NCBI RefSeq assembly: GCF_039555335.1
Contig: NC_092628.1
Span: 37,222,965-37,286,964 of the forward strand
Direction of reading: 5' to 3'
DNA from: Amphiura filiformis
Taxonomy: Eukaryota > Echinodermata > Ophiuroidea > Amphilepidida > Amphiuridae
DNA: 64,000 nt
Made by a program: the position numbers and the translations under genes. Positions 1-9,503 of the stretch are shown here, piece after piece (positions within the stretch are counted from its first letter, which is position 1; the number at the start of each line of letters is the position of its first letter). Below the pieces are notes generated by a model that was not told the DNA's origin, ran no database searches, and worked only from the letters and a program-made list of their open reading frames with translations.

Positions 1-924
1 CATTTTGGAAAAGAAAAGACTGAAGTAAGTGTCACATGATGAGTACTTAGCATGTGATGTCATCACTGACATGGTCACTATGGCAACTCAATCCATAATT
101 CCTTGCGGGAAACCAGAGTTGTAATTTATAAGGAACGGTCTGTAATCTTGATGGGTGTTGAACTCCACCATGGCACTCATTGTAAACCCAGATCGACAGA
201 AAAGCAGTGTCACCACAAATAACTTGCCGGCGCAAGTCACAGCTTTGGTGAGATGTTGTATGTGCACTGCCACAAGGGAAGGGCAATAGATAGTTTGTGT
301 TGTTTGATGTGTGCACTTTGGTACAATGTGGTGCTCACAAGTTCAGTGTAAACTTACAGTCAAAGCCATGTTTTATTAAAGGTGCGTTGCAATGCAAGAA
401 TAAGTTGTAATATATATTGGTGTGGCGACATGGGAATGGTGGGGGAGATTGGTATACAGGAGGGGGTTGGGTGGGAAATGGATTGAGTGTCAGGCTGTGA
501 AAGTGATGATCACATGATCACTTCTTTAGTAATCTGATGACATTTTTAAGTGGAGTCAAAAAAGTATGTGTACTGAGGCTTTCTTACTTTGATTGGTCTA
601 CAGTGACAAAAACTATAAAGCTGAGGATCAGAATTCCTTATTTATACAGTATTTTGTAAGCAAGAAGGGAGATTGTCCATTCTATGAATCACTGGCCATG
701 TTTTATACATTTACCAGTGTGCTGTGTGCTCTATAGAAAGTGTGCATTTGACGTTATAAAAAATAAATTGAATCCAGCTGTTTTCACTACATTCAGAAGT
801 ATTTTAAGTTGTTTAAAGAGCAAGAATTACTCTTGGTTTTTGTTACATGTACAAATCATATTTTTGAGTTTATGTAGTTATATACTATAGTTTTGCATTT
901 GTTTCCTTGACTAATTCTGTTTAC
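1..924 (+). other. Upstream intron of PHB2 (no exon recognised)
   Basis: No exon of prohibitin is recognisable here, although the residues that should precede the exon at 925 (the coiled-coil end of the SPFH protein) must be encoded upstream. A consensus-like donor (gaa|gtaagt) at 25 could close an exon that enters from the left edge, but its 24 visible bases are too few to assign. Short open frames on the - strand between 47 and 316 match nothing I know. Confidence 0.4.
903..924 (+). promoter_or_regulatory. Likely U12-type branch site and AC 3' splice site
   Basis: TTCCTTGAC matches the minor-spliceosome branch consensus TTCCTTRAY. The branch A at 910 is 14 nt from the terminal AC at 924, within the usual U12 range, and no AG occurs between them. 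The 5' splice site (expected ATATCCTT) is not seen in 1-902 and must lie left of the window. Confidence 0.6.
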
Positions 925-1002
925 CTTGGTGAGGCTGTGTCTAAGAATCCTGGCTATTTGAAACTACGCAAGATCAGAGCTACACAGAACATTGCTAGAA
1001 CA
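925..1002 (+). CDS. PHB2: PHB2 penultimate coding exon
   Basis: Encodes 26 residues in phase 0 ([18 protein letters not shown]... to ART) and ends at a perfect gtaagt donor. The start was chosen at 925, directly after AC at 923-924, because LGEA is conserved in PHB2 and a U12-type branch site TTCCTTGAC lies at 903-911, 14 nt before the AC. The alternative is a normal AG acceptor at 932-933, which would start the exon at 934 (GCT GTG...) and lose LGE. Confidence 0.85.
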
Positions 1003-2779
1003 GTAAGTTATTTCATGATGATTATCAACAGACCTGACCTCACATATCAGCCAGAGTGTTTTGGCTTAGTGCAGTCAGTGAAGTTAGTTTGTCAAGGCAG
1101 TTGTTTCAAAGCATCTGTAAATACATGTGTATGTACAAATTACTGTCAGCGAATGGCAACTATATATTGAAACAGGTTATCACTGGTTACGGACCAGTCC
1201 TGATTGTAAACAAAATCACCCAATCAAGCTTCCCTGCTTAAGCCAAAATAATCTAAAATCTCTGCTTTTTGGACTCAAATTGCATAATTATATGCATATT
1301 GTAGAGTCCCTCCCTCCAGGCTCCGATAAATTTTTTTTAAATTGCCCGATCGGGCAAGCTTAGGTCAACTTTTGCTTGCCCGATTATGCCCGAAAATTTG
1401 AGAAAGAAAACCATCAACAAGTTGCAGTATTGTAATAGCTAAAATTGTCTAAAAATAGCACAGGGTACCGCCGCTACGGTATGACCTAGTTGACTCACTT
1501 GAGATGTTCCACCAGCCCGATCAGGAGCATCCTCATCTTTCCACTTGCGAATTAAAAATTAAACCATGGTGAAATGATATCTCCAAAGAAATTAAATTAA
1601 CTGTTTACGTTAACATCAGAACAATGTTGTGCACTGATAACACATGTGTTGTTCAGTGACCTGATTTTAATCGACAGGGAAAGCCCCTTGTAGCTGATGC
1701 CGCCGGCCGATTCCCGATATCTTTTGTTAATTCAATAATAATCACAACGAGAAGATCAAAGAGCCACTGTGGGCTGTGAGCCTGTGGCTATAATGTTCTA
1801 TGCAAATTAGATGTCACTCCTCTCCCAGGGCAGGCTTGCGACGGCCGGCACCCTCGTGCGCTGAATAATTCATGAGCGCCGTACGCACATGGTCGTATTA
1901 TACAGTATACGATATGCACTGTACGTGTTTCGGGGCCATGGAAATACCGATTGACCTCATTAATATTGAAAACATTATTTTGATACGGGGGATTCCCATG
2001 ATATGGACAGGTGATATGTACAGTCATGTACATGTATGCTTCGGAGAATAGCCTGCGATCAATAACGTTTAACAGTGGAAATTAGTGCGGAAATATATTT
2101 TGTTTGCATTGCTATTAATGTAAGTAAAACAAGCAAGTCATAATGCCGTCTCTGCACAATAATTTTGCAATTGCCGGATTGGGCAGAGTGCCTGATGATT
2201 TAGCTTGCCCGGCAGTATTTTTAATTGCCCCGGGCAATCTGACAGGCGATTTATCGGAGCCTGCCTCCCTCTGAAAATACTAAAGTAATTTATATCTGCC
2301 CAAGAAAAAAAAAAAGCTGCACCACCAATAATGAGAAATTAAACATGTTGTTTATGATTCTTTTTTTTTTATGAACCCTAACTATGCCAAATCAATCAAA
2401 ATATAACAAAGTAAAACAAAGTAATTTTGTTAATTTCCTTTGTTTTTGTGTACAGATTGCCCAATCACAAAACCGTGTGTATCTTAACGCTGGCAGCTTG
2501 TTGCTTGACATAGGGGATAAAGATTTCTATGATACTGGAGGAATCATCGCCAAGAACAAGACATAATCTTGCTCAACCAATTTTGGAGGACATTCACCAA
2601 CTTTAGCATAATTTTGAATAATTATAGGTACATGCAATTTTGTTAATTTCCTTTGTTTTCGTGTACAGATTGCCCAATCACAAAACCGTGTGTATCTTAA
2701 CGCTGGCAGCTTGTTGCTCGACATAGGGGATAAAGATTTCTACGACACTGGAGGAATCATCGCCAAGAACAAGTTATAA
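925..2779 (+). CDS. PHB2: Prohibitin-2 (PHB2), 3' end, terminal exon duplicated
   Basis: PHB2 forms ring complexes with prohibitin-1 in the mitochondrial inner membrane, acting as scaffold and chaperone for membrane proteins and in cristae organisation and mitophagy. Spliced, exon 925-1002 plus exon 2456-2566 reads from [18 protein letters not shown] through [18 protein letters not shown] to a stop. This matches the well-conserved C-terminus of PHB2, whose human form has GEALSKNPGYIKLRKIR followed by TSQNRIYL. The join is phase 0 and the donor after 1002 is gtaagt. The last residues ([18 protein letters not shown]) are more diverged, as is usual for this tail. The N-terminal membrane anchor and SPFH domain lie left of the window. 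A second terminal exon at 2669-2779 is almost identical. Family assignment is from recognised residues, not a search. Confidence 0.9.
1317..2263. mobile_element. hAT-like non-autonomous element, 947 bp, perfect 8-bp TSD
   Basis: It begins CAGGCTCCGATAAAT and ends ATTTATCGGAGCCTG (perfect inverted ends), flanked on both sides by CCTCCCTC (1309-1316 and 2264-2271). The 8-bp duplication and CAG...CTG ends fit the hAT superfamily. Subterminal sequence is rich in GCCCG/CGGGC runs in inverted arrangement. The only sizeable internal frame (81 codons, - strand 1788-2033) does not look like a transposase. The element lies in the last PHB2 intron. Confidence 0.88.
2456..2566 (+). CDS. PHB2: PHB2 terminal coding exon, copy A
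   Basis: It follows the acceptor ctttgtttttgtgtacag and encodes 36 residues ([20 protein letters not shown] to IIAKNKT) plus TAA. Phase 0 joins it to the exon ending at 1002. It is one member of a tandem duplication that also carries the preceding intron end and the following 3' sequence. Confidence 0.88.
   Translation: MAQSQNRVYLNAGSLLLDIGDKDFYDTGGIIAKNKT
2669..2779 (+). CDS. PHB2: PHB2 terminal coding exon, copy B (tandem duplicate)
   Basis: It has the same length, phase, acceptor and stop position as copy A, 213 bp upstream. The differences seen are CTT/CTC, TAT/TAC and GAT/GAC (all silent) and ACA/TTA in the last codon (Thr to Leu). It could be used as an alternative last exon, or it may be an unused relic. 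Confidence 0.8.
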   Translation: MAQSQNRVYLNAGSLLLDIGDKDFYDTGGIIAKNKL

Positions 2780-2950
2780 TCTTGCTCACCAATTTGGAGG
2801 ACATTCATCAACAAAGATGTGAGAGAAAATTCACCCATATAATATTGTAAAAACTCCCATTGTGATTGATGTCATATCCCATAGCATGTGTGTATCTATC
2901 TCTGTATTGGGGTTGATTATATCAAGATACAAAGGTGGCATGACATTATA

Positions 2951-3137
2951 GTGTGTCTCATCTCAAGTTGATAGCAATGTTGGGTGTTTGAGTGGCAGTT
3001 TCTAACCATGCATGCTAACCTGATTCCACAGGTCATATACACAGGCATAGAAGGGCAACTTATCCATATACTGGTGACACAACCGTGTTAATGCACTGAT
3101 GGCACTCTAAACAGCTAGCAACTTGAGACTAGACAGA
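2951..3137. mobile_element. Short inverted-repeat element (TCTCAAGTTG family), copy 1
   Basis: The left end GTGTGTCTCATCTCAAGTTG pairs with right-end CAACTTGAGACTAGACA. A second member with the same ends lies at 58233-58431. No coding capacity. Confidence 0.55.
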
Positions 3138-3231
3138 CCATTCAGGTAACCCCATTTGAAATTTACACTGTGTGGAAAATGAAGGTCATGTCTTCCATAG
3201 GGGGTGTATGCATTTCAAATCTAATAGCTCA
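3137..3231. mobile_element. Fragment of the 'ATTTGAAAT' MITE family
   Basis: It contains the diagnostic TCTTCCATAGGGGGTGTATG followed by CATTTCAAAT, the same right-end module seen at 28582-28942 and 49937-50117. Confidence 0.45.
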
Positions 3232-5173
3232 ATATGCAGGGAGAAACCTATGTTTGGAAAGCTCTCTATTGTTGAACCAGAACGCAGCATACATGGTGTA
3301 TGCATGAATAGAACTCTAGATTTTAATACTGTGCTTGGTCATATTTGATTTCATTGCATCTTTCCAACACATGTTACCTCGTTTTATGATATTCTTCTCT
3401 GATTCAGAGAGGGCATAATGAAAAGAGAAGCACTCACTAGTGAATTACAGTTCAATTTCACTCCTATAGCACAACAGATGTGTGTATGTAGTGCATTATG
3501 CCTCAAGTACACCACACTTTTTAAAATATGTCATTGGAACTCACCATTGTTGGTATTGGTAATTCAAACAGTGTAATAATTTACTGATGCCAAAAACTAA
3601 TCTCCAAGTTGGGAACAAGACTGACAGTCATAACATAATGCCTCACGGAAGTATCAGAAGGAACTGAGATATATGTCCTATATAATCCCAACCCAATGCA
3701 GCATCTTGCAAATATTTCCCCCAATATTGTAATATCTAAGAGGTTCTAAGATCATTTTATAACAGTTTGGTTTAAAAACTGACCACATAAATGTTTTCAT
3801 GGTGTTAACAAAACGACAATGGACACGTTAAAAAGGATAATGGACATGTTGAAAAAGAATAAGACTTGCAAATGTTTTGTGGCAACATTGTGTGACATTA
3901 TGAAGACATGAATATGTTTTGTTTGTTGGGATGCCATTTCCTTTAACTTTTTAAGTGGCTAATAATATATGTAGATTGTTTAGTTGTAATCTTGATAACA
4001 GTGCTGTCAACTGTCGTGCATTCGGTGTGGGTCTCACACATTTGGGCATGTTCTCAGGCTCTCACACCAAGGTAGTAAAATGTCACATATTGTCAAAATA
4101 TAGTCCAAGAAAAGTTATTTTGTTACTTACCCTAGCCCCCATTATTTAGATTCTTGAGTGCCGGGAAAAAAATCAGGGGTCAACATGGACTTAACCAATT
4201 TTTTGGCACATCTATGCCTATGATGTTTAGTTTGGATGATTAAAATTAGATCCTGCTGTTGGCTTTGACCCACCTCTTTAATGCTATACAATGTCAGCAG
4301 ATGCTACAGGATTCTGACAGCAGCTTTTATATGCATCCAAATTAAAGCCGCTTTCACTACAGATGAGAAATTCAAAGGTAAACCATGTGTGTTGAAATTT
4401 ATTTCTTGAGTGCTGTGAACCAGTGAATGAAGTGGAATTCAATATAAAACAACATGAATGAACTTAATCATACAATTTGATATCAATACTTACATGCTGA
4501 GTTTATTATAATGTACATTGAATATTAGACTGATGACCAAATTAGCCTGATGCTCACGAATGGGATCATTATTTTGTACGTTCTGAGATTACTTATATAT
4601 CATGTAAAAGACTGAGATTTGCGATGCTTGTATGTTAAAAATAAATGACTCTGCAATAAATCTTGGTTTGTACTGCTTATGATTTCACCATTTCCAGTGT
4701 GCATCATTCTGTCCCTGCAATTCGCACATCTAATACACTACTCCTGCTTCCAACAAGTGATACACATTTATTTTTAAAACCTTTAATTATTTTAAACTGG
4801 AGTCTGAAATAGGTCTGCAAACATGTGATCTTATGTAGATTCCTACATGTCGGGTTGCTTACATTTTGCTGTTTGTATAACACATTGATTGTGTTACAGG
4901 TCCACTTCAATGCATTTTAAAAGAACATGTCTTTAGCTCTGATTAGTCTGTAATGATTCGCCCACATTCTGAAAGGAAAAGGTTGAAATGTTCATTGCAT
5001 ACGAAACACAATAAATTTCTGATCCAGCAAATTGCACATACTGTGTGCATTTTGATAACGAGTTATCTTCATGGAGAACTGGTCATCCAATCACCTATTA
5101 TTGATTTCCTGGTGATCTGTGATTGGATGACCAGTTCTCTGTAGCAGTCAGGTGTTGACAAAGTAACAGCTTG
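3232..5173. other. Spacer without recognised gene
   Basis: AT-rich single-copy-looking sequence. The short frames at 3955-4149 (+), 4704-4910 (-) and 4953-5144 (+) show no domain, no splice-site support and no residue pattern of a known protein. A 21-base run around 5079 (ctggtcatccaatcacctatt) and its inverted form near 5115 make a small hairpin. Confidence 0.4.
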
Positions 5174-5177
5174 TTAA

Positions 5178-5832
5178 GGGATCTAAAATGAGCGTTTATT
5201 GCGTTTCGACAGTATTTTTTGTGGGACATGAGAGCACCTCAGACCTATCGAATTACATTCTGAATACCAAGCATGTCTTTCTGATATCAAATAATTTTCA
5301 TTTTTTTTTTTTTTTTATATAATACAAATTTTATGATAAATTATAAAAATTTGATATTTTTCAAATTTTGATATATAACAGTACTGGTAAATTATATAAA
5401 TCTAATGACATATTCTTAAAGTGTATGTAGCAGGAGGAAAAGCCGACGGTCAATTGAAAATTTTGACCTTTCATATTGAAGATATGGATTTTTTCCCAAA
5501 AGACCTAATTTTTTTTGGTGTTTTGGGAAAAAAATCCATATCTTCAATACTGAAAGGTCAAAATTTTCAATTGATCGTCGGCTTTTCATCCCATCTACAT
5601 ACACTTTAAGTATAAATCATCAGATTTATAAAGTTTACTTCAAGTACTGTTAAATATCAAAAATATCAATTTTAATGATTTGCCATAAAATGTGTATTAA
5701 ATTGTGAATTTCAAAAATCAAAATTATTTGATATCAGAATGACATTCTTCGTATTCAGAATGCAATTCGATATGTCTGATGTGCTCTAATGTCCCACAAT
5801 AAATACTGTCCAAACGCTCATACCTTTAGCCC
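5178..5832. mobile_element. TTAA-flanked palindromic MITE, copy 1 (655 bp)
   Basis: TTAA lies on both sides (5174-5177 and 5833-5836). The arms pair along most of their length: GGGATCTAAAATGAGCG at the left, CGCTCATACCTTTAGCCC at the right, then GTGGGACAT...AGAGCAC in both arms. A strongly palindromic core (about 5420-5610) has GACGGTCAATTGAAAATTTT pairing with AAAATTTTCAATTGATCGTC. Copies 2 and 3 are at 35370-36027 and 55978-56620. The TTAA target suggests a piggyBac-type mobiliser, unproven. Confidence 0.88.
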
Positions 5833-6903
5833 TTAAAGAAACATGAACAAAACATGTTTCTAAAGAAAAGTATTGCCCAACCAGTATTGTTGACCAAGCA
5901 TTGACTAGCGTTTTTAATGTTTAAAAAATTTTCCTGGTATATATCGGTATGCCCTGGTATTTAACACTCAAATCAGTAATGAATTTACCAGAAGAGAAGA
6001 GCAGCGTGTTTATTTTACGCCCAAGCCAGAAAATTAATTTTCTATTCAGCAGTTAATATACTGCGCCAAAAAAGTATCCTTACACTTAGGAAAAATAATC
6101 ACAATTTCAAAACTAAACCGTATTAGGGCAAATTAATTTTTTAATAGATGCACCATCTAATCCTGCACATTATGACACCCCATTGAATCCAATGTGACCC
6201 TAAGAAGTAAAGTTACAGGCAATTTTAAATTGGGCAAAATAATTTACTGGGTGGATATTTTTGGGCAATGGGCAAGTTGAATTGACTGCAAATGTCCACC
6301 CAGATTCCTGTTAACTATTTCCATGTAACCGTCTATTTTGAATGGGCTGTGAGCCTTGTATTTTCGACACATGTCGCGTGTCCTGTACTTCCTAACCCTT
6401 GAGCAAATCGAGTTATTGAGGTCAAAGGTCACATGGGGAATAAAAGTTGAAAATGCTTTGATCAAGTTATAAAATATCACAAGTTGTTCGACTGGTCCCA
6501 AGGAATAAAAGAAATCCAACGGTCATGTATCTCCATGATGCATAATTAATGAGGTATAGGTCAAAGGGTACATTTTCAAAATGCTCCAAATTGAATGAAA
6601 ATAGTGTCAAATTATTCGTCTGTACGAATGATTATGATGAATACAAAAAACGTATAATTTGCTTTGTGATAAGTCTTCTTTATTCCGGAATCAAGAGCCC
6701 AAATTCAACAACCCTATATGTAACCTTGACAGTTTATAGGTCCTAACATTAATAGACTCCGTGAGGCATAGCAATCTATGTTTTTCATTTGTTTTCTTTT
6801 ATCAAGACGAATAATTAGAGACTATTTTATTTACAATTGGGTCATTTTGAAAATTGTCCCCGCTGTACAATTTTGATTTTACCCTTTAACCTATTTTGAC
6901 CTA

Positions 6904-8170
6904 CAGGGTGTCCCTGAAAGAACTGTATCGTCGGAAACTTAATTGTTTGGGTATTTTAACGCCACAACTAAACATAACTTAATAGCTGACGTGGTTGAAG
7001 AATAACTCAGCTTTTACATACTTTTTGAATTTTGGCAATTGACCACACTATTCGTGAAATATAAGAATTTTACTTAAAACTCTCTAAATTCGAACCTTTC
7101 CACGGTTCAAATATCAATCAATGATCAGTATTAGTGCTAATCACTGCGTAATTATTAGCGCATGAGGCGTATATTGTCATTGACAGATATTTGATTCCGT
7201 GGAACGGGCTGAACATTAGATAGTTTCAGTAAAATTCTTTTTATTTCAAAACGGAGCGGTTAATTGTCAAAAAAAAAAAAGTATGTGATACAGCTCAACT
7301 TACCGTACTTTGCCTAACCAGACAGTCCATGCCAAAATTGTTACTACACCTTTACATTTCATCGAATCTCTTTTTGATGTCTGTCATTTTGAACATCACA
7401 CTTGAAAGATGTATGCTATGTAGAAACTTTATTTTGCAATTTCATAATTTGCATATTATTAGCATATTTGCAAGAAAAAACATGAAAATCAATAAATACC
7501 TATATTTTTCACAATTTCAAGATTTTATTAGAAATTAAGCATGTAGGCCGTTTGTTATGACTTGATGAATGAAGCTGTTAAAACAGATTTTGATATTTTT
7601 GCTTATTTTTTTCTTTTTTGCCCCAAAATGTGTAAAAATCAACATTTTTTTGGATGACCTATATTTTCTTTGAATATTTATCAAATTTCTTAATTTAGGT
7701 ATAATACAGTGCAGAAAAAGATGTCAAAAAATCTGTTAAAACAGATTTCCAATAAATTGTTCCATTTTCCATTTTGGGTTAAATACTCAATTTTCATGCG
7801 TGGATATTTGAAACATAAAAATGAAAACATGTCCATTGCACTTTTTCCTCGAGATGTACTATAATATCAAGGTTACGGATATATTATAATCCTTCTTATC
7901 TTCACTGATCCATCAGATACCTATTGTTATGAATGATCAATGAAAAGGTTCAGAACTGGGCTACTAATGGTCTGTCAAGTATCTATAGTTATTTTCATGA
8001 CTGTGTCAACTCAAAAATCATGCAAGGTCGAATGTAGGAAAAGTATGATCAGTTGAGCTGTAGCAGATATATTCCTCAACCACATCAGCTATTTAGTTAT
8101 GTCTGGTTTATGCGTTAAAATACCCACGAAATTCAATTTCAGACGATACAGTTCTTTCAGGGACACCCTG
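6904..8170. mobile_element. TA-flanked element with CAGGGTGTCCCT ends, copy 1 (1.27 kb)
   Basis: TA dinucleotides flank CAGGGTGTCCCTGAAAGAAC and its inverted match at the right end. The inverted repeat continues inward for more than 100 bp with decay (TGTATCGTC, GTATTTTAACGC, AGCTGA.GTGGTTGA). There is no transposase frame. TA duplication and terminal form are those of Tc1/mariner-type non-autonomous elements. Confidence 0.85.
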
Positions 8171-8966
8171 TATACCTCATAATCAGGCATTCTAGAGATA
8201 AATGACCATTGACTTTTTTTACTCCTTGTGACTATAAAGGAAGAAGACTAAAAGGATTTCACCGAGTAAAATATAAAACCCATTGACAATTAACCACTAG
8301 TTTGAATGATCTTTCTTTCAAACTTGGATTTGGAATGAAGTTAATTGACGCATGCGTTATGAAATCGCTCATTTCCAATCATCGCCGATTCCAGTAAAAT
8401 TAGCGTAGGCCTATGCATAATAGGATGGGCTGAAAACTGTTTTTTTTAAAATTCTGATGCCCATTTCTCGACTTATGGCCAAATTTATTCACCCGAGAAT
8501 TTTTTATGGGACACCCTGTATGTTCAAATGAGCCTCGGAAAGTAGTGTAACAAATCCGCGGGAACAAAACCTTCGTTATAAACATAGCGGATGAGAAAAT
8601 ATTTTTCCGATGTGTAATGGCTAGGTATGCTTTTTCAAGTGACTGAGAGATAAAATCACCATGCTATTGTCAAAACACTTCGTAGATGATAGATCTACAG
8701 GAAGTATTCTAGCCTTAGCAACGGTCCTGGTTAAATTAAGTGCAAGTCAAAATAAGGGCAAGTCAAAATCTTAACCGCGTTATAACTTTAAAACTATAGG
8801 CTACTTGTAATTAATAATGTATCTAATTAGGTCTAAATGTGTGTTTCTATTAGGACCATTTACCGGTAAAGATACGGTCAAGGGTTTAATTCTGTAATTA
8901 AACACATTCTTCAATATCGCTTCTTTGTATTGCGGCTGAAAATCAGTGAGAATATCCCGCGTGGTA

Positions 8967-9501
8967 CAGGGTGTCCCTCAGTGGCGGCGCCAGGAAATTT
9001 TTTTCGGGGGGGCATTAGGGGGGCAAAGTGAATTTCAGGGGGGCAAAATCAACCAAGTTTGCGCAAAATTACCGTAAAAAGTGGAAATTTTCGTAATTTT
9101 GGGTTTTTTTCGGGGGGGGGGGGAGAGTTCTGAGTTCTCCCCAAGAGTCCCCCATGCCCCCCGTGGCGCCGCCACTGGTGTCCCTGAAAGTTGTATCGTC
9201 GGAAACTTAATTTTGAACTAAACACTTGAAATAGCTGATGTGGTTGAGGAATTAATCAGCTATCACATACTGTTTTTAAAAATTTTGACAATTGACCACA
9301 CCGTTTTTGTGCATTTTCAAACCTTTCCACGGATTCAAATATTCAAATCGATGATCTTGTTGTGATATACGCGTCTATTGTCATTGAGATATTTGAATTC
9401 CTGGAACAGATTGAAAATTATACAGTTTTGTAAAATTCTTTTATTTCAAAAAGTTTCCGGGGATACAGTTCTCAGTTATCATTGGTTATAGGGACACCAT
9501 G
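8967..9501. mobile_element. CAGGGTGTCCCT element, copy 2, interrupted by a hAT MITE
   Basis: It has the same ends and internal blocks as the element at 6904-8170 (CTGAAAGTTGTATCGTCGG, AGCTGATGTGGTTGAGGAA, CCTTTCCACGG) but is internally deleted. TA lies on both sides (8965-8966 and 9502-9503). Its left TIR is split after GTGTCCCT by the insertion at 8979-9177. Confidence 0.82.
8979..9177. mobile_element. 199-bp hAT-type MITE nested in another element, perfect 8-bp TSD
   Basis: Perfect 14-bp ends CAGTGGCGGCGCCA and TGGCGCCGCCACTG are flanked by GTGTCCCT on both sides (8971-8978 and 9178-9185). The duplicated eight bases are the TIR of the host element, so the order of insertion is certain. The interior is G-run rich and non-coding. 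Confidence 0.92.
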
Positions 9502-9503
9502 TA

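Larger units (their letters stand above)
2567..4662 (+). other. PHB2: Likely PHB2 3' untranslated region with poly(A) signals
   Basis: No coding sequence is recognised here apart from exon copy B. Two AATAAA hexamers lie close together at 4640-4645 and 4655-4660 and are the first strong clustered signals downstream, so the transcript may end just beyond them. Transposon relics at 2951-3137 and 3137-3231 interrupt the stretch. The exact 3' end cannot be fixed from sequence. Confidence 0.35.

Noticed and set aside
47..316. 89-codon and 61-codon - strand frames at the left edge
   Set aside because: Two overlapping frames of equal length with no family resemblance; likely chance.
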